Assembly (NCBI GenBank): GCA_013368325.1 | Contig: JAACJK010000191.1 | Location: 1 to 29,419, forward strand | Direction: 5' to 3' | Source: Ephemerocybe angulata | Taxonomy: Eukaryota; Basidiomycota; Agaricomycetes; Agaricales; Psathyrellaceae | DNA: 29,419 nucleotides | Shown here: in pieces, positions 1-9,577 of the stretch | How positions within the stretch are numbered: the stretch's first letter is position 1 | Layout of the letters: the number at the start of each line of letters is the position of its first letter | Position numbers and translations under genes: made by a program | Notes under the pieces: model-generated | The model's database searches: none | Told to the model about the DNA's origin: nothing | Seen by the model: only the letters and a program-made list of their open reading frames with translations

Positions 1-413
1 ATACACTTTCTAGCCGATCGCTTCTTTCAGTCTATCTTTAACCTCTCCTCAAGTTGAGACTCAACTTCTCCGAGCTGGCGGAGGGTATGGTGGGGGGTTA
101 TAGATGCCGGCCATTTTGATCGCCGGTGAACCCAGGTGGTGCTTCGAGCCTTCGACAATTTCCGTCCTGACCTCCATCTCGACACCATCCAACTGGACCT
201 GGCCGCGACGGATATGCCAATCTAGACTTCAGCAATCTGCGAAAGAAGGCATTGGGATGGCATACGAAGCGACTGGGCCTTGAATTCACTGACGACCAGG
301 CATTCAACCCAACACGGTTGTGCGAAGTTTGTTCGAAGTGCGACCACTCCTAAAACAGTGGTTTTTGAACGACTACGTGCTCTCTGGTCGTCTTCATACA
401 CCATCTCGACAAC
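1..413. other. 5' flank of MYND copy 1, with a coding-like remnant
   Basis: There is no complete gene here. From about position 115 the sequence matches the flank upstream of copy 2 (from about 2791). Short plus-strand frames look protein-like: one around 150-225 contains FRPDLHLDTIQL, one around 228-340 contains GWHTKRLGLEF, and one around 335-400 contains LLKQWFLNDYVLSGR. Matching peptides (LYLDTIQL, WHTKRIGLEI, IKEWFFNNEILSGR) occur upstream of copy 2. The frames are not continuous, so this is probably a decayed gene end carried along in the duplication. I do not recognise the protein. The first 110 bases show nothing I can name. Confidence 0.35.
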
Positions 414-2525
414 ATGGAGGCGAGGAATCAAAGCCGGAGATTCAATGTGGTACGTGATCATATGGGTTTCGGGTTATCGAACGAAGATTTACACCTCCTC
501 CAGCTCCTGAACGGCGTCAAACGCGGTTCACCTTCCGACTTAGAAAGACTTGCCGACTGGGGGGAATGGCCTACCGATCTGGACCAGGCCTGCCAGGCAT
601 TTTCAGTCCTTCTTAAGCATCTCAAGCTCGAGGACGTACCTGCCCTTCACAAATGGAATCTCTGCGGCATCGAATCCGAGGACGAGGCTGCCCACGTAAA
701 ACGCAGAACTGCCTCTCAAGTGATACTCAGCGGGCTCACTAAGATGATCACTCCGATGATACGACAAAAGCCCGCGTCTTGGAGGTCATGCAACCATACT
801 TGCCTGGTTTTATCGCCTGGACTACTTTTTACGCCCGTCGCTCTGCCAACTTGTACTTGGAGCCCTACAAGGCGTATGCAGGGACCTACCATGCATGTTG
901 GATTTTCCGTCGTCTCATGGAATACGGTCTGAAGGACCAGCCCGATAATCCATGTCTACCGCAGCTGGTCGAGTCTGCGCTCAACCTGTGGATGTGGGAC
1001 CCCTGGATATACCCTCGAGCATGGTTCCAGCGATATCGGCCTCGGATTATATGAGGTTCATCGAACCCACCAACCACCTTCTCCTACTATGCACCATGCA
1101 TAGCGGTGCCCTCCGTATCGCAATCGACAGGATCAATACTCTCAAAAAGAAGGAACGGTGCGAATCAACTGACTCATTCCTTCAACTTTCGGTGCGATCA
1201 ATGGGCGAACACCTTCAGGAAGGACAAAGAAGGCGGAGATCGCCCCACTGCAGCACTCTGGACGATTTTGCACGTATACGAGTCGCTTAGCAGCGGTTCC
1301 GTCGTTCTCCAAAAGAACCTTGACAAGACCCCCTTTTTATCGAAAGCGTTGGCCCTGGTCGCGGAGGTAACGCTCGTCTGGCCGAACACCGGAAAGCTCT
1401 GCCTTGCAGTGGAAGTTGTGAATTTGCTGTTCCCGCCGCAATCCCTAAATGCCTTCGCGATGACCCATCAAGTCCCAGGCTTAATCAAGGCGGGTCTCTT
1501 GGATATCATTGCCAGCGGCCACCTAGTTCCCAGTATCAAGTGGCCAGGTGGCAACCCTTTGTGGCGCCTTTATCGTCTGGTTTACCACCCTCGCGTCTGC
1601 GATGCTGTTGTATCTGCGACTAACGCCATGCCTGAATCGAAGTTGAAGGCGTTGGCTGCAAACCCCGATTGGAATAAGTTTCAAGATGTGGTTAGCGATT
1701 TACGAAATGTCTATTCCGTTGCTCCTCCTCTGAATCGGAACGAAGTACCGCTGTGCGATAACCTCTTTGTACGCCCCTTCAGTTTTAGATTGATCGCTGC
1801 ATTCAATACTGACCACTGGCACTGCACTGTTCTAGCATCCCACTATGAGCCAACAAGTTATTCTCAAGGATACGAAAGGTGTGCAATGCTCCTGGTGCCA
1901 TACAACTGTCTACTGCTCTCGCGAATGCCAACACAAGGACTGGGATCTTTTCCATAAATCGGAGTGCACCGCTAACCGTGTTCAGCGCATAGGTTCGTCC
2001 CTCTAAACATCGTCTGCGATCGAGAACTTACACTTTATAAAGACCGACAAATTCACGGAGGCTGGGTCTCCCACAGGACTCGCACCCTCTTTTTCGTTTT
2101 CCTGCGAGGTTTGCTCCTCCGCAAAGGCATGCCACATATAAACCCGCTCATCATCCCTGGTTCGACCTCCGTACGTACCCCCATACCATGCTCCAGTTTG
2201 AGGTCGAGGAGACGCGTAGCCAGGAAACGGAATATGGCGAGGTACCCTTCGGCGACGCGCGAAGCAATGCTATAATCGATCATTTTGTGGAAAATGGCGG
2301 GAAGGTCAGGCTAGTTGGGTTCATCGCGGAGCTTGGGGAATACCATGTGTTTGCCCTTGCGTGGTTCAGGCGCGTTGAGCTGGGACAGGGAACCGGGCCT
2401 CGAATGTGGCACTCTGTCGTGAGACCTCTTGGCGTTCATGTTAGGGTTGTTAAAAGACCGTGGCCTTGAACTTGTACTTTATCGTTTCTTGACGCCCAAG
2501 GCAAACTTCTTGGTGAATTTATTGA
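115..2525 (+). repeat. Tandem duplication, left unit (holds MYND copy 1)
   Basis: This block is repeated downstream at about 2791-5224, an offset of about 2.68-2.70 kb. Similarity starts near the shared string GATCGCCGGTGAAC (118 and 2794), runs through roughly 300 nt of upstream DNA and the whole MYND gene, and fades about 55 nt past the stop codons. The units are clearly diverged, with many substitutions and single-base indels. The 265 nt or so between them (2526-2790) is not duplicated. Confidence 0.8.
414..2469 (+). pseudogene. MYND zinc-finger family copy 1, broken by frameshifts
   Basis: Exon 1 (414-449) encodes a 12-residue start, MEARNQSRRFNV. A 54-nt GT-AG intron (450-503) follows; copy 2 has a non-multiple-of-three intron in the same place. 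Exon 2 (504-1768) encodes the helical region and ends in CDNLF. After an intron (1769-1835), exon 3 (1836-1992) gives an intact finger: His, then CSWC, YCSREC, HKDW, HKSEC. Exon 4 (2043-2469) carries the family motif WVSHRTR and ends in VHVRVVKRPWP. The reading frame changes near 755-775, 1040, 1160 (one extra base against copy 2) and 2160 (one base fewer than copy 2). The last intron would have to end in AAG where copy 2 has CAG. It is therefore very likely non-functional, unless the breaks are assembly errors. Family knowledge: MYND fingers usually bind proline-rich partner peptides; the role here is unknown. Confidence 0.8.
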
Positions 2526-3098
2526 CTGTGGCGGAGCCCCACCGTATCATTTACCAAAATCCTCGCTACAGGAGCAGGTAGTGGTATAGGATCTAAGCCT
2601 CGTTGATAGTAGACAATTTCCCTTCCTTCAGTCGTGGACCCTGGACTTGCCAGTGCTGCGGTTTGAAACCCCTGGGCTTTGCGGGAAATGGTATACTGCC
2701 AGTACAGGACCATGAATCGTCTGGAGTTTTGCCTACTTCTTTGCCTATCCTTCTGCAAAACTGCTGGTGGGGCGGCAAAGTTCGTGTGAGTTTGATCGCC
2801 GGTGAACGCACCCTGGTTGGTCATCCCAACTTCCGTTCCTACCTCTATCTCGACACTATCCAACTGCTTATCTGACCTGTAGACGACGGATCTGTCAACA
2901 TAGGACCTTCGGAAATCTGTTAAAGAATCCGTTGGGGATGGCATACGAAACGGATAGGCCTTGAAATCACTAACGAGACCCGGCATTCAAGTCAACCCAG
3001 AACGCCCTTCGTTGTGCGAAGTGAGACCATTCATAAAGGAGTGGTTCTTCAACAACGAGATCCTCTCTGGTCGTCTGTATACACCCTCTTTGACAACT
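2470..3098. other. Gap between copies 1 and 2 plus copy 2's duplicated upstream flank
   Basis: 2526-2790 lies between the two duplication units and shows no convincing gene. A 90-codon plus-strand frame (2603-2875) and a 155-codon minus-strand frame (2519-2986) overlap each other and have no recognisable product. From 2791 the sequence matches 115-413 and carries the same scattered coding-like peptides. 3018-3098 (EVRPFIKEWFF and onward) is the clearest of these. Confidence 0.35.
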
Positions 3099-5224
3099 AT
3101 GGACGCGAGGAATCGAACCCGGGGGTTCAACGTGGTACGTGATAATTAGCGTTCTCGGTTGCCCACAGAGGAGGATTGACTCCTCCACAGCTCCTGGACG
3201 GCGTCAAACGCGGCTCACCATCCCATATCGAAAGGCTTGTCGAGGAATGGGCCCGCCGATTTCGACCAAGCCGTTCAGGCATTTTCAGCTCTTCTTGAAC
3301 ATCTCAAGCTCGAGGATGTTACCTCCCCTCCACATTTGGAACCAATTTGGCCTTGAGTCTCGCAATGCACTTTTCACCGTAAATGCAGGACTGCTCTTCA
3401 AGCGACACTCAACGGACTAGACCAAATGAGCGGCTCGATGATGCGACAAAATCCCGCGTTTTGGAGGTCCTGGAACCGCACCTGTCAGGTTTGATCTCCT
3501 GGGCCACTTTCTTCGCCCGTCGCTCTGCCATCCCCGTCTTTCGAGCTCCCCAACGCATATGCAGGCACCTTCCACGCATCGTGGCTGTTTCGTCGTCTCT
3601 TGGAATATGTCTGAATAACCACCCCGATAACCCCTCTCTATCTCAGCTAGTCGAGTCCGCGCTAAACCTCTGGATGTGGACCCTCTGGATATGCCCGCGT
3701 GGAGCTAAATTCGCCTCAAGAATGGTTCCACCGCTGTCGCCTCGGATTATATGAAATACATCGAGCCCCGAACACCTTCTTCTACTCTGCGCCATGGATA
3801 ACGGTACCCGCCGTATCGCACTTGAGAGGATAAACACCCTCAGAAACAAGGAATGGCGCGGACAGTTAACTCATTCCTTCAACTTCCGCTGTGATCAATG
3901 GGAAAACACCTTCAAGAAGGACAATAAAGGCGGGATGGTCGCCATTGGAGCATTCTTCAAGATTTTGTTCGTGTATCAGGCGCTTAGCAGCGGCTCCGCC
4001 GTTCTCCGAAAGAACCTCAACAAGACCCCCTTTTTATCAAAGCGTTGGGTCTGGTTGCGGGGGCAACGCTCGCCTGGCCAAACACCGAAGAGCTCTGCCT
4101 TCCAGTGGAAGCCGTGAACCTAGTGTTCCAGCCGCATTTCCCAAATGCACTTGCGATGACCCACACACTGCCGCGTGTGATCAATTCGGGTCTCTTGCAT
4201 GTCATTGCCAACGCCCTCCTGGTGCCCAGTATCAAATGGCCTGACGGCGGCGACCCATTGTGGCGGCTATATCGCTTGCTCTACTACCCTCGTGTCTGCG
4301 ATGCTGTTACATCTGCAATCAACGCCATGCCTGATACAACTCTCAAGGCCTTGTCTTCAATCCCCGATTGGAAGAAATTTTACGGTGTTGCTAGCGATCT
4401 ACGGAACGTCTATGCCGCTGCTCCTCCTCGGAACGAAGTGCCGCTGTGCGATAACCTCTTTGTACGCCCCTTCAGTGATCGCTGTATTCAATACTGACCA
4501 CTGCACTGTTCTAGCATCCTACTATGAGCCATCAAGTTATTCTCAAGGATACGAAAGGTGTGCAATGCTCGTGGTGCCACACCACCGTCTACTGCTCTCG
4601 CGAATGTCAGCAAAAGGATGGGACCTGTCCACAAAGCGGAATGCACCGCTAATCGTGTTGAGCGCATAGGTTTGACCCTTCCCAACAGCATTCGCGAACC
4701 CCCACTCACGCAATCGCATGTTCTCACTACAGACCGGCAGCTTCACGGAGGCTGGCTCTCCCACAGAACCCGCGCCCTCTTCCTCGTCCTAATGCGAGCC
4801 CTGCTCCTCCACCCGGGCATGCCCAACATCGAGGACCCGCTCACCGTCCCCTGGTTCGACCTCCGTACGTACCCCCATAACATGCACCAACTCGATGTCG
4901 AGGACATGCATAATCAGCTGACGGACTATGGGGAGGATACGTTTGGTGACGCACGAAGCAAGGCTATACTCGATGAATTTGTTGAGAAGGGAGGAACAGT
5001 CAGGCTGGCTGGGTTCATCGCGGAGTTTGGGGAGTACCATATATTTACGCTTGCGAGGTTCAGACGCGTTGAGCCAGGACTGGGAACTGCACCCCGGGTC
5101 TGGCACTCTGGCCTGATGCCTCTTGGAGTTCATGTTAGGGTTCTCAGAAGACCGTTTCCCTGAACTTGTAGTACTATATCATTCCTTGACCCCAAGCCGA
5201 ACTCTTGAGGTGCATTCATTGTTC
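2791..5224 (+). repeat. Tandem duplication, right unit (holds MYND copy 2)
   Basis: This is the second unit of the direct repeat described for 115-2525. It keeps the same order: upstream remnant, 12-residue exon 1, long exon 2, MYND exon, C-terminal exon, then about 60 nt of shared 3' DNA (GAACTTGTA...TTGACCCC). It has more frame-breaking indels than the left unit, particularly in exon 2. Confidence 0.8.
3099..5163 (+). pseudogene. MYND zinc-finger family copy 2, heavily frameshifted
   Basis: Exon 1 (3099-3134) encodes MDARNRTRGFNV; intron 3135-3190 (56 nt) ends in ACAG. Exon 2 (3191-4461) starts LLDGVKRGSP and ends CDNLF. Intron 4462-4514 precedes exon 3 (4515-4669), which is 155 nt against 157 in copies 1 and 6. 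Two single-base losses (near 4613 and 4625) destroy the frame between the QQKD and HKAEC parts of the finger. Exon 4 (4733-5163) is clean and contains WLSHRTR. Further breaks in exon 2 lie near 3254 (extra G), 3322, 3430, 3575-3740 and 4038 (lost base). At least seven breaks make this a pseudogene. Its open C-terminal exon shows how the ancestral protein ended (HVRVLRRPFP). Confidence 0.85.
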
Positions 5225-5345
5225 GGCAGTTTGTAGAGGCCGTACATCTACTAATAGACCTGTGACGAGCCACTGGTCACGAGTCTAACGTGGCTGCTAG
5301 TTGGCGGACACCTCGAGTTTTCTCTCTCAAATCTCACTACGCATC

Positions 5346-7512
5346 ATGTTCAGGGTGAACCCGAATCGCAGTTTCGACCTTGTAGGCCCATTCATGTTCT
5401 ATTTCTGGCGTAATGTCACATACTCAAAGAGCATTAACAACGTTTTAGTTGCTTCAAGCTGTTGAACGCGGCTCTCTTACCCACATCGAGCAACTGGCCA
5501 GGGAAGATAGGTGGCCAACCGACCTTTCACAGACAAAACGGGCTCTGGCTGCTCTCTTGGGCCAATTGAAAGCTGAGGACGTTCCCATCCGCTCTAGCTG
5601 GCGTAGCGTTCTCGTGGAGTCCGAGCATAAAAAGAACAGACGCGTCATCGGGCGATCTCTTTTGGTCTGCAGCAACTCGAGGGGCTGGAAACGACGCGGA
5701 AACGAAACCACAGGTCTACGCCATCCTTCAACCGAACCTTACGGGCTTGATCTCTTGGACTTGGTTCTTTGCGAGGACCACCTTTCGACCGACCCCCGAC
5801 ACAAGACTGATATCTACCCCACACACTCTCAGGCGGCATACATCTTCCACCAACTTCTCCTATTTGGCCTTACGGATGACACGGAGAACCCGTTGCTCCC
5901 TCTTGTGGTCCACAGATCACTGGATATCTGGCTCTTCGACCCTCTCGCGGAGCTCCAATCTCACCTGAAGCCATTTATCCTAACCGACGAACAGTACACC
6001 ACCTGGGTTGGCCCAATTCTCAATCTCCTCAGACTGTGTGTCACCGAAGATACGTTGTGCAAAATCTTGGTCGAACGGATGAATGCGTGCCAAGATAAAA
6101 CCTGGCAAAGCGCTTGGTTCAATCCTTTACCTTCCGCTGCACGCAATGCATAGAGGTACAACAGCAAACCAGAGATCCAGATCGAGCTGTTCTGGGTCTC
6201 AGAATGGTTCTTGCACTCTCTCAAACGCTCTCAGGGGCGTATGTTTTGAACAGGGAGCTGATGAAGAGTCAATTCTCGGCTTGGGTGCTCGGTCGGGCCT
6301 TGGATATGTCCATCTCTCTTTCGCGGCGCGGAGAGGTTTCGGCGGCCGTAGGGGTCGCCTCCATGCTCTTTCAGGGGAATCGATTTAATCGGGCGATTGA
6401 AGTTGTCCACGTCCTTCCCGCCGTTCTGAAAACTGGGTACCTGAAGGTCATCATCCAAGATCTTCTCTCTCCCCAAGCCCCTGGATCGGAACCGTTCTCA
6501 AAATGGCCTTTCGGAAATCCATTGAAGTTGCTCTCCTCGCTCTTTACCACCCTCGGGCCTGGAACGCTTTCGCCCACGCCGTTGACTTGATCCCGGAGCC
6601 GACTCTGGCCAAATTGAAGTTGAATTCTGAGTGGATGGTTTTTCAGGCCTCCACTTCCCCTTACGCAGAAGCCCATCGGGATGTCTTGGAGAAAGGCAAT
6701 GAGGCGATAGTATTGCTTTGCGATAACATGAAGGTGGTGTGCATATCTTGTTGACTACAGAGGTGCTTGTGCTTACGCCTGCCCACTTCTTAGCATCACG
6801 AAAAAGGTGCAGAACCGCTTATCGCCGGATGCTCCCACTCTATAATGCAATGTTCGCGATGCAAGTCCAACGTGTACTGTTCTCCTGAATGTCAGAAAGA
6901 AGACTGGGCGATTCATAAGGACGAGTGCGCGATGAATCGCATCCGTCGCATAGGTATGTAACCCTGCTTATTAGGAATGTCCCACTGACGAAGGAGTTGT
7001 TTGCAGATCTACAAGCAGATAGTGCATGGATATCTCACCGAACACGAGCTCGGATGCTAAAGCTCATTGGAACCCGTCTCCAGAACCGTATAGACTCAGC
7101 GGAGTTGCTACATTCGCCCGGGCTAATCCCGTTCATGGACGGGACCAAGTACCCGCCAGGTTACCAGCAAATTAACGCCCGCTCCTTCCGGGGGATGCAA
7201 CGTGGCGGGCGTCCGATATTTAACGGAAGGAGCGAGGCCATGTTCGATCTGTTCGCTGATAAGAGCGACCAGTTCGAGCTGGCAGCATTCAAGGTAGAGC
7301 TTGGGCAGTATTATGTAATTGCGCTGGCTCTATTTCGGTCCCTTCATGCTTTCGCGCAAGGCGAGATCGAAATTTCCTCAATCAATGGGTCGAAGAGGCC
7401 TGAAGTACAGAGAACTTTACGGGCCCTGGAGCCACTGACTGTGTATACTCGGTACTTCAATGTTTACGACTACCATGTAGACGAGTGCCGTACATCAGCA
7501 AGTAGTCCATAG
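5346..7512 (+). pseudogene. MYND zinc-finger family copy 3, 5' half frameshifted
   Basis: Exon 1 (5346-5381) encodes MFRVNPNRSFDL; intron 5382-5448. Exon 2 (5449-6733) opens with LLQAVERGSL and ends CDNMK, but the frame switches near 5690, 5800, 6110 and 6540 (one base missing before LYHPR). The 3' half is intact. Intron 6734-6793; exon 3 (6794-6953) encodes His-His, a finger core CSRC, YCSPEC, QKEDW and HKDEC; intron 6954-7006; exon 4 (7007-7512) starts with WISHRTR and runs to a stop. It lacks the upstream flank shared by copies 1 and 2. It ends 9 nt from the convergent dehydrogenase gene. It is most likely a pseudogene; the intact half could also mean a recent break or sequencing errors. 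Confidence 0.75.
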
Positions 7513-7521
7513 TTCGATAGT

Positions 7522-8832
7522 TTAACGTGAATATTCTTGAACGATATCCTTCACGCGCCCGTCAACTTTTGTAAGCACGTAAATAAGGTCTTTCTGCACA
7601 CATTATCAGCGATCACAAATTACCTGGATGCATGAAGTGACATACCCAAAGCTTATCTCTTCTCTCCTTGCCATCCTCACCGAGCGTATGATCACTAGGC
7701 TCCTCGACTCCGTAAAGGTTGAGGTATGCGCCCCTCAACCTGTCAGGATCGTCTGATCCCCCGACTGCTGCATACACGAGCTGCCGCGAGCCACACTCGG
7801 TGGATCGGGCGAGTATTGACTTGATGAGAGAGGTTAGGAGAGCACGCACACCAGTGGTATCCCTCAACAGTTCTGAGTGGCAGAGGCCTGGATTTACCGT
7901 GTTCACGATAACTGGCGTGTCCTTCAGCAGTTCTGCGAGCGATTGAGTGAAGAATGTGCCGAGGACTGTTAAGATTGGTTCCGGTAAGCTTCAAGGTGTT
8001 CTGCGCAGAGGAACGACCTTCAACTTACGCTTCGACTCCATATATCGGGATCCCATTCTCCTACAGAAACATTTGGTCACTGTCACGGACAACGAGAGGG
8101 GGTTGAGAGACGCACGGCACAGAGAACTCTTTGGAGCTAATGAGTTCGAACGCATTCGGTGCCTTGTACACCTCGTCTGGGAAGTCGACCCAGAAGTGGG
8201 TTTCGCTGCCAACGACTACGAGCCTGGGTTTAACGCCGGAATTCTTCTTCGCAGTCTCCACCAGCCGCGGAGCCAACAGCAAGCAGAGAAGATCTGTGGA
8301 CAAGTTATTGACCTGCAGCCTATCGGCAGTTTGGACGGTTAGAAAGTGGGTATTTCAAGGTTGCCTGTCACGTACGTCGTCTCCCACCCATCCGAGCTTG
8401 TGTCATACTCCTCTGTTGCTATCGCCGCGTTCGCAACGACGATATCCAGACGGCCGCCGTCCTTCTCAAATCTATCTGCGAATGCAATCACAGAAGAGAA
8501 CTGGGCTAAATCGAGGAGCCAGAGCTCAGCGGCACCGTACCCAGTCTCTTCTTTGACCTCTGCAAAGGAAACACTTGTCAGCATACCATGTCTAGTCCAT
8601 GTTCGAGGTTGGCATGGGACTCACGAGCGATCGCCGCCTCCCCCCTTTGCTGGCTCCTACAAGCCAGGATGAGCCTCCCAGGCTTCATCCGCGCAAGATG
8701 CTTCGTACATTCGAGGCCCAGTCCGGTATTTGCCCCGACTACGAGGACAGTCAGGCCAGTCAGATCCGCAGTCGGAACAGGGGGGATAGCAGTAAACTGG
8801 TCACGGATGAAAGCGAGGAAGGACTTCTTCAT
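7522..8832 (-). CDS. Short-chain dehydrogenase/reductase (retinol-dehydrogenase-like)
   Basis: Six exons on the minus strand (8832-8625, 8559-8376, 8319-8116, 8060-8029, 7965-7646, 7593-7522) join in frame into 339 residues. The NAD(P)-binding motif is G33-A-N-T-G37-L-G39, preceded by hydrophobic TVLVV. LDLA lies around D86, and VANAAIA (N113) replaces the usual NNAG. Catalytic residues are S169 (VVVGS) and Y205-M-E-S-K209; VNPGLC follows. The protein starts MKKSFLAFIRDQF without a clear signal peptide, as is usual for fungal members of this group. Family knowledge: such enzymes oxidise or reduce carbonyl or alcohol groups with NAD(P)(H); the substrate cannot be told. The 32-nt fourth exon carries the catalytic Tyr-Lys. 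The gene converges on MYND copy 3 with 9 nt between stop codons. Confidence 0.93.
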
Positions 8833-9577
8833 GGTTGTAGGCGTTCCGTTGTTGCGTCATATCCCTTTGAAGTCCCCTTTATATACCAGCCCCTACACCA
8901 CGCTCCAGCCCGTGAGGCTCGTGCTATTTCAGACTGACATAGCGACCGGGACGTTGTTGACAATGTCCTATTCATGATCGGTGATCAAGCTTCAGGATCC
9001 GCCACCAGGGGCCGCGTGGACCTTGCTTCAGCTTTCGGCTTAAGGCCTTAAGCGCATTCCAATGGACTGCCCTTTTTCTTGAGGAGTATTTGGGTCCCAA
9101 CATCGGGGGAATTTCACAGGCCGGCACTGCTGAGAAAGAACCAGAAGCTTTCACCACGAGTCTATATTAGAAATAGGAATACTCAACAGACGATTCGAGG
9201 CGAGAAGGGCAAAAGAAGAGACCCAGAAATTAGAATGTTCGAGTGGCGTGTGGTGGCAATCAATGACGGAGGCCATCGGCGAGCTTTGCACTGACGGCAT
9301 CTCGAGCTCACACTCTGCATGCTGACTGTGAAGTGCTACGGACAGTATAATCAGCAGTCTTCTACGGAGCGAATGGAACGGTTCATTGTCAATGCAATTC
9401 ACGAAACGCCCGGCAAGCGTGCAAGCGTCTACGCGCCAAGCCCCACAGCAGTTGAAGCGGGCGATCAGGGAAGAATACAAGCTTGACGTGAGATCTGTTT
9501 AAAGATACAACAGTTGCTAGTCGATACAACGTTTAAAGAGTACATAAACCTCAACCCTAGCGCGGACGTCAGTTAGT
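8833..9577. other. Intergenic region between the dehydrogenase 5' end and the MYND copy 4 3' end
   Basis: Both neighbours are on the minus strand, so this holds the dehydrogenase promoter and the copy 4 terminator region. Short frames on both strands (for example 9079-9294 + and 9151-9480 -) show no domain. A plus-strand stretch around 9445-9489 reads LKRAIREEYKLDV after a possible splice acceptor, but no partner exon was found. Confidence 0.4.
8878..8885 (-). promoter_or_regulatory. TATA box of the dehydrogenase gene
   Basis: The minus strand reads TATATAAA here, about 46 nt upstream of the ATG at 8832. It is a near-perfect TATA consensus on the correct strand and implies a very short 5' leader. 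It is inferred from position and sequence only. Confidence 0.5.

Noticed and set aside
2519..2986. 155-codon minus-strand frame between MYND copies 1 and 2
   Set aside because: It has no domain, and the duplicated partner region (98-307) does not keep the frame beyond a few residues.
414..5163. MYND copies as SET-domain (SMYD) methyltransferases
   Set aside because: No SET-domain motifs (such as NHxC or GEEL) flank the finger in any copy.
7947..8342. 131-codon plus-strand frame
   Set aside because: It lies antisense to the dehydrogenase exons, whose motifs and splice phases are much stronger.
7522..8832. Dehydrogenase as part of a secondary-metabolite cluster
   Set aside because: No polyketide, peptide or terpene synthase, P450 or transporter lies nearby; a lone SDR is not enough.
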